DNA of 48,731 nucleotides from Spirochaetota bacterium (GCA_013151965.1 JAADHF010000046.1:1-48731); one strand, 5' to 3'; shown: positions 32,844-41,004, numbered from the stretch's first letter. The notes: generated by a model not told the origin, from the sequence alone. Numbers and translations: made by a program.

Positions 32844-33260
32844 TTAATTATTAATATTTATAAGTTTCGGCCTGGTTACCGGTTTTTTAGGGAGTGTGAT
32901 CTTTAACAGCCCGTTTTTGAACTCAGCCTTAATACTGTTTTTATCGACACTTTCCGGAAGAGTAAACACTCTGGAAAAAGAGCTGCTGCGTCTTTCCTTT
33001 AGTATATAGCCCTTCTTTTTCTCTTCTTTTTTTGCATCCTTTCCGGAGCTTAATGAGAGAAGATTACCCTCTACTTTAAGTTCGATATCTTTTTCCGTTA
33101 AACCGGGCAGCTCGGCTTCCATCATATAAGCATGGTCCTCTTCCCGGACATCGATTGCCGGAATCCCGGTATTAAAAACAGGATCATCGAAAAATCGATC
33201 AATAACATTATTCCAGTCAAAAAGGGAAAGTGTTTCCGGATCATATTTTACCAGTTTCAT
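32844..33260 (-). CDS. hsp20: Small heat-shock protein of the Hsp20/alpha-crystallin family
   Basis: 138 residues, the usual size. A short N-terminal arm (SLFDWNNVIDRFFDDP) precedes the alpha-crystallin domain (IDVREEDHAYMMEAELPGLTEKDIELKVEGNLL ... FKNGLLKITLPKK), whose closing GLLKITLPK strand is typical. ATP-independent holdase in the cytoplasm. The ribosome site AGGAGG precedes the ATG. It is expressed alone, from a sigma54-type promoter (33317-33302), and ends at a run of hairpins. Confidence 0.93.
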   Translation of the reverse strand: MKLVKYDPETLSLFDWNNVIDRFFDDPVFNTGIPAIDVREEDHAYMMEAELPGLTEKDIELKVEGNLLSLSSGKDAKKEEKKKGYILKERRSSSFSRVFTLPESVDKNSIKAEFKNGLLKITLPKKPVTRPKLININN

Positions 33261-33301
33261 TTTGAACCTCCTGATTTATTTTAATCTTTCGATAATATAG
33301 G

Positions 33302-33317
33302 AGCAAATCCTGTGCCA
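33302..33317 (-). promoter_or_regulatory. sigma54 (RpoN) -24/-12 promoter of hsp20
   Basis: Minus strand: TGGCACAGGATTTGCT from 33317 to 33302. GG (33316-33315) and GC (33304-33303) are separated by exactly ten bases, and both halves match the consensus. The predicted start is near 33291, giving a leader of about 30 bases to the ATG at 33260. Confidence 0.85.
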
Positions 33318-33371
33318 AATTAAACTATTTATAATTGCTGTAATAATAAAGAGTTGTAAAACACTAAATAT

Positions 33372-33388
33372 ACTGTTTTTTTTACAGT
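33372..33388. promoter_or_regulatory. Inverted repeat upstream of the hsp20 sigma54 promoter (candidate enhancer site)
   Basis: ACTG, eight T, ACAGT: a 5-bp arm inverted repeat centred about 89 bp upstream of the predicted hsp20 start. Read toward hsp20 it is ACTGTAAAAAAAACAGTATA, close to the element upstream of the other sigma54 promoter. Confidence 0.4.
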
Positions 33389-33401
33389 GCGGTAAAATGG
33401 A

Positions 33402-33455
33402 TCAAAATAACACAGCAGTGATTTTTGGTATAATATCTGCGTCAAAATGACACAG
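33402..33455. repeat. Direct repeat pair flanking the RNase Z -10 box
   Basis: TCAAAATAACACAG (33402-33415) and TCAAAATGACACAG (33442-33455) differ at one of 14 positions and are exactly 40 bp apart, about four helical turns. The second is part of GTCAAAATGAC, itself a palindrome. Operator-like arrangement. Confidence 0.45.
33426..33434 (+). promoter_or_regulatory. Extended -10 promoter upstream of RNase Z
   Basis: TGGTATAAT at 33426-33434 is an extended -10 element; there is no good -35. The leader to the ATG at 33567 would be about 125 bases. It lies between the two direct repeats. Confidence 0.5.
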
Positions 33456-33566
33456 GATCTTTTTTCGGATTTTGCATTTTATTATAACTTTGATGCTTTA
33501 CATATTTAAGAAATTATCATTTTATAGTAGGTTCTACTGTAATGAATTTATCATAAGGATATACGG

Positions 33567-34493
33567 ATGAATCTGGAAGCATTTATACTGGGAACAGGCG
33601 GCATGATGCCGCTTCCTAATAGAAACCTGAGTTCTGTACTTTTACGCAGGAACGGTGAGTTGTTTCTGTTTGACTGCGGAGAGGGAACGCAGGTGGCATT
33701 AAGAAAGCTTAATTTGAAATGGAAAAAAATTACAACGATTTTTATATCTCATACACATGCCGACCACGTTACCGGACTTCCCGGTATAATGATGCTTTCA
33801 TCACAGGTCGAAAGAGATGACCCTCTCTATATAATCGGTCCGCCGAAGATAAAGGAATATATAGAAGCGAACAGAAGAATATTGGATATGTTCATTAATT
33901 ATGAAATAATAGTTAAAGAGATAAAAGAACCGGGTATTGTATACAGTTCCGGCGAATTTAATGTAAGGGCATTTAAACTGTTCCATTCAAAGCCGTGTAT
34001 GGGTTATACGCTTGAAGAAAACAAAAGGCCCGGTATCTTTTTCCCTGAGAAAGCTCTTAAGTGCGGAGTACCGAGAGGGCCTTTATGGTCACAGCTTCAG
34101 AGCGGGCAAGCGGTTGAACTTGAAAATAGTAAAATAGTTCAGCCCGGCGATGTGATGGGTTCGGAAAGAATGGGGCGGAAATTTTCATTTGTGACAGATA
34201 CAAGTCCCGTTCCTTCCATAGTGGGTAATGTCAAAAATTCCGATCTGTTAATCTGTGAGGGAATGTTTAGCGAAGAGCTTACGGAGAGTGCACGTGATAA
34301 AAAACATCTCACTGCAGTGCAGGCAGCTTCCATAGCCCGGGATTCCGATGTGGGGAAGTTAGGCCTTATACACTACAGTCCCCGCTATACGGAGCGGGAT
34401 CTGAAAGTGCTGTTGTCGGAAGCCCAGAGCATTTTCCCTAAGTCTTTTTTAACCCGGGAATTGCAGACAATTGATATTCCGTATAGGGATTAG
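33567..34493 (+). CDS. rnz: Ribonuclease Z
   Basis: A 308-residue metallo-beta-lactamase-fold endonuclease that trims tRNA 3' ends. Seen: the start FILGTGGMMPLPNRNLSSVLLRR, FDCGEGTQ, the zinc motif SHTHADHVTGLPG (HxHxDH), the exosite region in the middle, FVTDTSP, and HLTAVQAASIA followed by LIHYSPRY. Length and order are normal. The three tRNA genes in the window lack encoded CCA, which fits RNase Z processing. The RpiR-type regulator gene follows by 19 bases. Confidence 0.95.
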   Translation: MNLEAFILGTGGMMPLPNRNLSSVLLRRNGELFLFDCGEGTQVALRKLNLKWKKITTIFISHTHADHVTGLPGIMMLSSQVERDDPLYIIGPPKIKEYIEANRRILDMFINYEIIVKEIKEPGIVYSSGEFNVRAFKLFHSKPCMGYTLEENKRPGIFFPEKALKCGVPRGPLWSQLQSGQAVELENSKIVQPGDVMGSERMGRKFSFVTDTSPVPSIVGNVKNSDLLICEGMFSEELTESARDKKHLTAVQAASIARDSDVGKLGLIHYSPRYTERDLKVLLSEAQSIFPKSFLTRELQTIDIPYRD

Positions 34494-34512
34494 ACAGGAT
34501 TATAGGTGGATT

Positions 34513-35388
34513 ATGAAAAACATGACATGTATGGATAAGATATTAATGCATTATGACGATTTGCCGCGGCAGCAGAAAAAAATAGCGGATTATATAACAT
34601 CGCATTTTGACGAGGTCATTTTCTTAACGATTTCGAAATTAGCAGCTGAGCTCGGAATAAGCGAAGCAACGGTAGTGAGATTTGCAAAAGTACTTGGTTA
34701 TTCCGGTTTTCCCGAATTAAAACGTTATCTTGTAATATATTATAAGGAGTATATTACACCTGACAGGAGAATGCAGCGGTATCTGGGTGAGATACATGAT
34801 AAAAAGTTTATTTATGAAGAAATTACGGAACGTGAGATACAGTATCTTCAGGAATCGATCGATAATATCATGGAAAAGCCGTTTTATGAGGCGGTAGATA
34901 GAATCTGCAGCGCAGAAAATATTTTTATCTTTGGAAATGGTGCAAACGAATCACTGTCCGGTTATTTAAGCTTCAGACTAAACCGCTTTAAACTGCACGC
35001 TGTACAGATCGCCGTATCGGGTAGAAATCTATTTGAAAAATTGTTACATTTTAACAGGAATGATGTTGTCGTTGTATATTCGTTTTACAAGCCGTCTCTT
35101 GACTTTAGACGACTTATGAATTACCTGCATGAAAAAGAGATCAAAAATATTCTTATAACGGATATGCGGATAGTATCTATGGTAAAATATGCGGAAGTTG
35201 TCCTTTATGCCAGAAGGGGTCCCTTCGGGGTCTTTCATTCACAGATCGTACCGATGGCGATTACAAATGCCCTTATTATAGCTGTAGCTGAAAAATTAGG
35301 CAAAACTGCAATTGCTTCATTAAAAGAGTTAAGCGAAATAAGACAGAGATATTATTTTAATGAACTTTCGGATTTGGCAGCAAAGTGA
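34513..35388 (+). CDS. RpiR/MurR-family transcriptional regulator with SIS domain
   Basis: About 291 residues from ATG 34513, chosen because AGGTGG lies just upstream and the reading frame before it overlaps RNase Z. The N-terminal HTH_6 domain (QQKKIADYITSHFDEVIFLTISKLAAELGISEATVVRFAKVLGYSGFPELKRYL) is classic. Residues 120-260 are a SIS sugar-phosphate-binding domain (ENIFIFGNGANESLSGYLSFRLNRF ... DVVVVYSFYKPSLD). These proteins sense phosphosugars and control sugar or peptidoglycan-sugar genes, but no such target is adjacent, so its regulon is elsewhere. Confidence 0.9.
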   Translation: MKNMTCMDKILMHYDDLPRQQKKIADYITSHFDEVIFLTISKLAAELGISEATVVRFAKVLGYSGFPELKRYLVIYYKEYITPDRRMQRYLGEIHDKKFIYEEITEREIQYLQESIDNIMEKPFYEAVDRICSAENIFIFGNGANESLSGYLSFRLNRFKLHAVQIAVSGRNLFEKLLHFNRNDVVVVYSFYKPSLDFRRLMNYLHEKEIKNILITDMRIVSMVKYAEVVLYARRGPFGVFHSQIVPMAITNALIIAVAEKLGKTAIASLKELSEIRQRYYFNELSDLAAK

Positions 35389-35413
35389 ATATCGATATTG
35401 TTTTTTAATCTGA

Positions 35414-35442
35414 TTGACATTTTAATATGTAAGCATTATTTT
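35414..35442 (+). promoter_or_regulatory. sigma70 promoter of the gld-like operon
   Basis: A perfect TTGACA at 35414-35419, a 17-base spacer, TATTTT at 35437-35442; CGGAGGA follows before the ATG at 35467. Confidence 0.75.
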
Positions 35443-35466
35443 TTTTTAATATTCGGAGGATAGAGT

Positions 35467-36420
35467 ATGATTGTAGCGTCAGATTTGGGGAAATTTTACG
35501 GTTCGCTGGAAGCAGTAAAAGGAGTGTCTTTCAGTATAACGCAGGGTGAGATCGTCGGGCTTCTCGGCCCGAACGGTGCGGGAAAAACAACAATTATGAA
35601 GATCCTGACCTGTTATATGTTTCCGTCCTACGGGGATGCAAATGTCAATGATTATAATATATATTCCGATTCGCTTCAGGTTAAAAGATCCATAGGCTAC
35701 ATGCCGGAGAATGCACCATTATACCCGGATTTAAATGTAATGGAATATCTGGACTTTATGGCGGATGCCAGAGGCCTTGCCGGGAATCTTCGGAAGGAAA
35801 GAATAGATTTTGCAGTTGATGCATGCAAAATAGGTAATGTTATTTACCGCGGGATCGGCAAACTTTCCAAAGGATACAGGCAGAGAACAGGGCTTGCGCA
35901 GGCTATATTACATGACCCGGAGATACTTATCCTCGATGAGCCTACAAACGGGCTGGATCCGAACCAGATAATAGAGATACGTGAGCTTATAAAGGAGCTT
36001 GGAAAGAAAAAGACCGTGATTCTTTCCACTCATATACTTCAGGAAGTGGAAGCAACATGCGGACGTGTATTAATCCTTAATGACGGAAAAATTATTGCAA
36101 GGGGAACAACGGAAGAGATAGGAAGAGGAATGAAGGGAGAAGTCATTCTTGATTTGACTGTCAAAGGTTCGGACCTGGATGAAGCGGAAAATTCGCTTTC
36201 TTCACTCGAAGGAGTAAAGAAGGTACTGAGCAGTAAAAAAGTCGAAGACTTAAAGAAGAATTATCATCTTTCGCTTACTCCTGATTCTCATGCCGAGGAA
36301 GAGATTTTCGATTGGGCTGTTTCTCACGGTTACAGGATAGTAGCTATGATACCTGAAAGGTTCAGTCTGGAAGATATATTTATTAAACTCACCAGTGAGG
36401 GAGGGGAAAATGCCAACTAG
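35467..36420 (+). CDS. gldA: ABC transporter ATPase, GldA/NatA type
   Basis: A 317-residue ATPase. Walker A is GPNGAGKTTIMK, the Q-loop is GYMPENAPLYPDLNVMEYLDFMADARG, the signature region is LSKGYRQRTGLAQAIL (LSKGY rather than LSGGQ, usual in this group), Walker B is ILILDEPTNGLDP, and the H-loop is STHIL. The C-terminal 90 residues form the domain typical of ABC-2 export ATPases. It powers GldF; the substrate of GldAFG-type exporters is uncertain. The end overlaps gldF by 11 bases. Confidence 0.88.
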   Translation: MIVASDLGKFYGSLEAVKGVSFSITQGEIVGLLGPNGAGKTTIMKILTCYMFPSYGDANVNDYNIYSDSLQVKRSIGYMPENAPLYPDLNVMEYLDFMADARGLAGNLRKERIDFAVDACKIGNVIYRGIGKLSKGYRQRTGLAQAILHDPEILILDEPTNGLDPNQIIEIRELIKELGKKKTVILSTHILQEVEATCGRVLILNDGKIIARGTTEEIGRGMKGEVILDLTVKGSDLDEAENSLSSLEGVKKVLSSKKVEDLKKNYHLSLTPDSHAEEEIFDWAVSHGYRIVAMIPERFSLEDIFIKLTSEGGENAN

Positions 36421-37135
36421 TATTACGAGCATTATTAAAAAGGAATTAAAATCTTACTTTAATTCACCGATAGCCTATGTCGTGGTTTCCGCATTTCTTG
36501 TCTTTACATCGGTATGGCTCTTTTATCTCCAGAGTTTTTTTGCCAATAATGTTGCTTCTCTGAGAATTTATTTTGCAGTAATTCCGACTGTTTTTATAAT
36601 TCTTCTTCCGGCATTAACAATGAGGTTATGGGCGGAAGAGAAAAAGCTCGGTACAATCGAGCTTTTAATGACTCTGCCGTATACCGAAGAGCAGCTTGTA
36701 ATAGGTAAATTCTTAAGTACATTTATTCTGCTTTTAATAATGATAACGCTGACTCTTCCGATTCCGATTATGCTCAGCTTTCTGGGAAACTTTGACTGGG
36801 GGCAGATTACCGGAGAATACCTTGGTGTATTACTGATAGGTTCGGCAGGAGTAGCTGTGGGTTTATTTGTCTCCTCCGTAACAACCAATCAAATAACGGC
36901 TTTTATTTCCACGCTTCTTATTCTCCTTCTGCTGACACTTATCAATACGGTTAATTCTATTGCAGATCTTCCGGTCTGGCTTGCGTCGGTTTTTAACTAT
37001 CTTTCGTTAGGGTATCATTTCGAAAGCTTCAGAAAGGGTTTAATCGATACAAGGGACTTGATCTATTACTTATTGATAACAGGTTTGTTTCTCTATATAA
37101 ATATCAAGGTATTGATATTTAGAAAATGGATGTGA
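36410..37135 (+). CDS. gldF: ABC-2 type permease, GldF-like
   Basis: About 241 residues from the ATG at 36410, preceded by GGAGGGG; the in-frame GTG at 36395 overlaps that ribosome site and is rejected. Six predicted helices, with the ABC-2 marks IIKKELKSYFNSPIAYVVVSAFLVF and TMRLWAEEKKLGTIELLMTLPYTEEQLVIGKFL. It forms the export channel with the GldA-like ATPase. Confidence 0.88.
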   Translation: MPTSITSIIKKELKSYFNSPIAYVVVSAFLVFTSVWLFYLQSFFANNVASLRIYFAVIPTVFIILLPALTMRLWAEEKKLGTIELLMTLPYTEEQLVIGKFLSTFILLLIMITLTLPIPIMLSFLGNFDWGQITGEYLGVLLIGSAGVAVGLFVSSVTTNQITAFISTLLILLLLTLINTVNSIADLPVWLASVFNYLSLGYHFESFRKGLIDTRDLIYYLLITGLFLYINIKVLIFRKWM

Positions 37136-37146
37136 GGGTTAGCAGA

Positions 37147-38751
37147 ATGCATAAGAAGACAAAAGAAATCATAATTGTTGTATTGGTTTTACTCATTTTT
37201 ATATTTATAGGCTTAAACAGCACACAGTTTTTTACAAGGCTGGATTTAACTGCAAATAAAGTATTTACTATTTCGAAAGTTTCCAGGAAACTTTTTACCG
37301 AGATTCCGGATCAGGTGCATATTACTTATTTTGTTTCGGACAAATTAAGGCAGTTATATACTTTTCCGGGCAGGATAGAGGATATGTTAAACGAATACGC
37401 AGCGTATTCCCATGGAAAAATAATAGTAAATATAGTAGACCCGGCAAAATCCGGCGATACCTCACGGGCACAGGGCCTGGGAGTTTATCCTCAGCAGATA
37501 GAGGTTGTGGAAAAAGATCAGCGAAGTGTTGCAATGGTTTATTCGGGGCTTGTTATACAGTATCTGGACAGGCACGAAACTTTGCCTGCAGTCACCCGGA
37601 CAAATACATTGGAGTATGAACTTACATCGAAAATAAAAAAGGTCGTAACTAATGAACATAAAAAAATCGGTATTATTGTAGGAAGTCCGCAGAGAAACTA
37701 CAATCAGGATTACGGTCTGTTAACCAGGCAGCTGTCTCAGCAGTTCGAAGTTCAGGAAATTAAAAAAGGTAAAACAATTCCGGGTGATATTTCTGTTTTA
37801 TTTGTTATTGGTAACGGCAGTTTTGATAATTTTGATTTATTTCCTGTTGATCAGTATTTAATGAACGGCGGCAAGGTTCTGTTCCTGGTAGACGGGGTTA
37901 ATGTCGATATGCGGAACAATCTTAAAGCATCTAAAATAAACAAATCCCCTATGCTCGATATGCTTAAAAGCTACGGAATAGATGTGAAGAGAGAAATGGT
38001 TCTGGATAAATACAGCAAGGATTTTAGAATACCGAGACAGATATTCGGGCAGACGATGTGGCAGGTATTAGGCAAATATCCCGAGTGGATAACAATTTCT
38101 TCGCAGTCCGTTGCAAAGGATAATCCTATTACTGCACGGTTTTCGGGACTCGATCTATACTGGGCAAGTCCTCTTAAGTGGATAAAAAGGAGCGGAGAGA
38201 AGGCTGAACCTATTATAAAAACTACAAAAGATGCATGGGTCATGAAGAAAAGGTTTTTAACAAACCCGTATCAGGCAAGCACTTTTGCATATATCGGAGG
38301 GGATACGAAGGGACAGTATAATATAGGATATACTGTTACCGGTACGTTCCACAGTTATTTTGCCGGAAAAAGTATTCCGGTAAGAGAAGGAGAGTCACGG
38401 GATTGGAAAGAAATTAAGGATAAAAGTGCCGAAACGCGTATTATTGTTATCGGTGATTCCGATTTTGTGTCCAATTTACTTCAATATACAGGTGCAAATT
38501 ATAATCTGGATTTTGCGGAGAACAGTGCCGAATGGTTATCTCACGGCGAAGATCTATTGAGTATAAAAACAAGGATTATCAGGGATACAAGGCTGAATAA
38601 GATACAGGACATTAAAAAACGAGTAACAGTTATGCTGTTCTCTCAGATAGTAAATATCATATTTATTCCCCTCCTTGTCATAGCGTTTGGTATTTTTAGA
38701 TTTTTAGCACGGAGGAAAAAAAGGTTAACATCTATGGAGCAGGAGGATTAA
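37147..38751 (+). CDS. gldG: GldG-like ABC transporter auxiliary membrane protein
   Basis: About 534 residues. ATG 37147 is chosen because GAGGG lies eight bases upstream; an ATG at 37126 inside gldF has no site. One helix near the start (IIIVVLVLLIFIFIGLN), a large extracytoplasmic part (DLTANKVFTISKVSRKLFTEIPDQVHITYFVSD...; the GldG/ABC_transp_aux fold), and a C-terminal helix (IIFIPLLVIAFGIFRFLARRKKR) are present. The name comes from gliding Bacteroidetes, but spirochaetes and others use this cassette without gliding. Confidence 0.87.
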   Translation: MHKKTKEIIIVVLVLLIFIFIGLNSTQFFTRLDLTANKVFTISKVSRKLFTEIPDQVHITYFVSDKLRQLYTFPGRIEDMLNEYAAYSHGKIIVNIVDPAKSGDTSRAQGLGVYPQQIEVVEKDQRSVAMVYSGLVIQYLDRHETLPAVTRTNTLEYELTSKIKKVVTNEHKKIGIIVGSPQRNYNQDYGLLTRQLSQQFEVQEIKKGKTIPGDISVLFVIGNGSFDNFDLFPVDQYLMNGGKVLFLVDGVNVDMRNNLKASKINKSPMLDMLKSYGIDVKREMVLDKYSKDFRIPRQIFGQTMWQVLGKYPEWITISSQSVAKDNPITARFSGLDLYWASPLKWIKRSGEKAEPIIKTTKDAWVMKKRFLTNPYQASTFAYIGGDTKGQYNIGYTVTGTFHSYFAGKSIPVREGESRDWKEIKDKSAETRIIVIGDSDFVSNLLQYTGANYNLDFAENSAEWLSHGEDLLSIKTRIIRDTRLNKIQDIKKRVTVMLFSQIVNIIFIPLLVIAFGIFRFLARRKKRLTSMEQED

Positions 38752-38752
38752 A

Positions 38753-39784
38753 ATGAATTTTAAACGAAAAATAATTACTTTAAGTATTATTCTGTTTGTC
38801 CTGACGGCCGGTTATGTACTGGGTGTTATTTTTTCACCGGAACGTGTTGAAAAACGCAGGGCTAATGTACCGCTTTTAACGGATATTAACAAAAATGACG
38901 TATGGAAAGTAAAAATAAAGACTAAAGACGGCGGGATTATACTTGCCAGGAACAGTAACGGATGGACTCTATCCATAAATAACAAACCTTTTCCTGCTGA
39001 TAGTGATAAAGTGGGGCGGTTTATAGACCAACTCGGAAAATTAAAAAAGTCAAAGATAATTACGAACAATCCCGATAACTGGAAGAATTTCGATGTAATA
39101 AAAGATAAGGCAAAGCGTTTTATCCTGTACAATAAAAGCGGAGGCGAAATCAGTGATCTTTATATCGGTAAAAAGGGACTTGGCGGAAAAGGATTTTATG
39201 TACGTAAATCTAAATCCAATGAAGTAGTGCAGACTGATTCGTCTTCCATATCGTACTATCTGAGTTCCAGGGATGATTTCTGGTCGTATTTAAAGATCTT
39301 TCCGGAGGATATAAAAAAATCAGATGTAATAAGAATTACTCTTAAAAAGGACACAGCCTTTGATAAAAAGGATACGGTAAAAAAGATCTCCTATACGCTT
39401 TTTAAAGGGGATTCAAAGAAAGAGCCCTTCTGGAAAGTAAAAGGCAAAGATTCTTTTAAATTGGACGATGAAAAGGTAGGCAGAATAGCGGAGGATCTCA
39501 TTACTATCGAAGGAAACAGTTTTGCAGCGAATATAACGGATACTGATGCAGGTTTCGATGATACTAAAACCATAGCAGCCTTTACACTACAGAATAATGA
39601 TTCGTACTCACTGCTGGTGGGTAAAGAAAAGCAGGGTGCAGAACAATTCTATGTTAAAAGAAGCGGTGGTAAATATATTTATGCCGTAAGTGTCTGGAAA
39701 TTAAAGAGGATATTTAAATCTCTCGATTCACTTAAGAAAGAGGAGAAAAAAGCGAAATCAACAAAAAATAAAAAGGGTAGTTGA
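38753..39784 (+). CDS. DUF4340 domain membrane-anchored protein
   Basis: 343 residues, beginning one base after the gldG stop. One N-terminal helix (IITLSIILFVLTAGYVLGVIFS) anchors an extracytoplasmic region made of two DUF4340-type repeats (VWKVKIKTKDGGIILARNSNGWTLSINNKPFPADSDKVGRFIDQLGKLK and, later, PFWKVKGKDSFKLDDEKVGRIAEDLITIEG). It ends in a lysine-rich tail. DUF4340 genes commonly follow gldF-gldG and probably add a periplasmic subunit to the exporter; the exact role is unknown. Confidence 0.85.
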   Translation: MNFKRKIITLSIILFVLTAGYVLGVIFSPERVEKRRANVPLLTDINKNDVWKVKIKTKDGGIILARNSNGWTLSINNKPFPADSDKVGRFIDQLGKLKKSKIITNNPDNWKNFDVIKDKAKRFILYNKSGGEISDLYIGKKGLGGKGFYVRKSKSNEVVQTDSSSISYYLSSRDDFWSYLKIFPEDIKKSDVIRITLKKDTAFDKKDTVKKISYTLFKGDSKKEPFWKVKGKDSFKLDDEKVGRIAEDLITIEGNSFAANITDTDAGFDDTKTIAAFTLQNNDSYSLLVGKEKQGAEQFYVKRSGGKYIYAVSVWKLKRIFKSLDSLKKEEKKAKSTKNKKGS

Positions 39785-39798
39785 TGGTTCTTGAGGGA

Positions 39799-40914
39799 TT
39801 AGCGTACCGGCTTCTGCTTCCCGGATAATCGATCCTCAGCGGTTCGGAATTTCCTATATTTTACAGGATCTGCATTAAAAGCTATCACCTGATTTCCTCC
39901 TTCCGACCCGGCTTTTCTTAATGCTGTTTTGGCTTCTTTATATAATATAGCCGCATCTATATCTCTGTTGTTTCTTGCGCTTAATCCGGCGGAGAAAGTG
40001 ATATTTTTACTGCCGGTAATTTTATTACTAACTGTTTTACGAAAATGATCAATTTTTAAAATAGTATTGGTAATATCATAACCGGATAATATAACAGCGT
40101 AACCGGAGTACCATTCAAATAATAAATCTTTGTTATCAAATAACTCTTTAACATATTTTACCGTTTCAGTGTAAATTGTTTCTCTATCGGAAAACTCTAA
40201 AAAATTGTCGATTTCTATAAATGCAAGAGTCAGGTTCTTTCCTGATTTGCAGGCTTTCTTAAGCTCTCTGTCCAGTGCCGGCAGAAGTTGATCTTTCCAT
40301 ATAAGCCCGGAAAAGGGAGAATATATACTGTGCATTTTCGATTCGTAATCCGGACGGGAAACAGGCTGCTTTACGGTTAGGTCTCTATAGGTTATTACAT
40401 AGAGAAGGTAAATGAATGTAACGATTAAAAAAGCAATCAATATGAAAAAGGAATCTTTAATGAGGGCATAGATATCATTGTAATCATATTTAAAATAAAC
40501 GGCCCTTATTATATACTTATTTGTAGCTGACAGTGATACCGGAGCTGTAAATAATTCGTATAAAAATAAGTTTTGTGCATCGGCAATACGGGGAGAGATT
40601 TTATCCGATTCGATAATTGATCTGTTCTTTGTAACGAGATAGCGGACATTACCGGATTTATCCCGGAAAGAGAATGCGATGAGCATTTCAGAAGTGTTTA
40701 AAAGTTCCTGCATTCTTGTTGAAAAATAATTTGTTTTTAAATCGGAAGTTATAAGATACGTGGATAGAATTCTTAGTTTAAGCTCTGAAAATTTCTTTTC
40801 GTTTTTTGTATATGTATTGCTGTATATTGCTTTAACGCCGAGACTGAAATAGATAAAAAAAGAAATAAAGAATGAAATACTAAGAATTATAAATATTTTT
40901 GTATCTCTCTGCAT
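39799..40914 (-). CDS. Membrane sensor protein with degenerate GGDEF domain
   Basis: About 371 residues from ATG 40914; an in-frame TTG at 40938 falls inside the promoter. Two helices (residues about 5-25 and 155-180) flank a roughly 125-residue extracytoplasmic sensor part. The C-terminal 165 residues have the GGDEF fold (LTLAFIEIDNFLEFS ... YKEAKTALRKAGSEGGNQVIAF), but the active-site segment is LFEWYSGYAVIL, with no GGDEF. It cannot be a normal diguanylate cyclase; a c-di-GMP- or GTP-sensing role is possible. The ATG follows TATAAT by six bases, so the mRNA should be leaderless. Confidence 0.75.
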   Translation of the reverse strand: MQRDTKIFIILSISFFISFFIYFSLGVKAIYSNTYTKNEKKFSELKLRILSTYLITSDLKTNYFSTRMQELLNTSEMLIAFSFRDKSGNVRYLVTKNRSIIESDKISPRIADAQNLFLYELFTAPVSLSATNKYIIRAVYFKYDYNDIYALIKDSFFILIAFLIVTFIYLLYVITYRDLTVKQPVSRPDYESKMHSIYSPFSGLIWKDQLLPALDRELKKACKSGKNLTLAFIEIDNFLEFSDRETIYTETVKYVKELFDNKDLLFEWYSGYAVILSGYDITNTILKIDHFRKTVSNKITGSKNITFSAGLSARNNRDIDAAILYKEAKTALRKAGSEGGNQVIAFNADPVKYRKFRTAEDRLSGKQKPVR

Positions 40915-40920
40915 AATTCT

Positions 40921-40948
40921 ATTATATGCAAAATACAAGTCTTGTGAA
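40921..40948 (-). promoter_or_regulatory. sigma70 promoter directly abutting the start codon (leaderless)
   Basis: Minus strand: TTCACA at 40948-40943, a 16-base spacer, a perfect TATAAT at 40926-40921, then six bases to the ATG at 40914. The expected transcript starts at the ATG. Confidence 0.72.
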
Positions 40949-41004
40949 CTAAATTTTTATAGACTGCCGCCTAAAATTATTATATTATTAAAATAGAGGT
41001 GAAA

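Larger units (their letters stand above)
33261..33566. other. Divergent region between hsp20 and RNase Z
   Basis: A 306-base region holding the hsp20 sigma54 promoter (33302-33317, minus), an ACTGT...ACAGT inverted repeat (33372-33388), a 14-bp direct repeat pair (33402-33455) and an extended -10 box TGGTATAAT (33426-33434, plus). The remaining 110 bases before RNase Z are AT-rich leader with no recognisable RNA element; an AAGGA site precedes the ATG. Confidence 0.7.

Noticed and set aside
33261-33300. CIRCE or sigma32 heat-shock element before hsp20
   Set aside because: No TTAGCACTC-N9-GAGTGCTAA repeat and no sigma32-type -10 were seen; the only good promoter is the -24/-12 element.
8072-33388. 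LexA/SOS boxes (CTGT-N8-ACAG)
   Set aside because: The three ACTGT...ACAG words have arm spacings of 12, 10 and 7 bases, not the required 8, and the adjacent genes are not SOS genes.
40915-40938. TTG at 40938 as the start of the degenerate GGDEF gene
   Set aside because: The added codons cover the -10 box, so they could not be transcribed from the visible promoter, and no ribosome site precedes the TTG.
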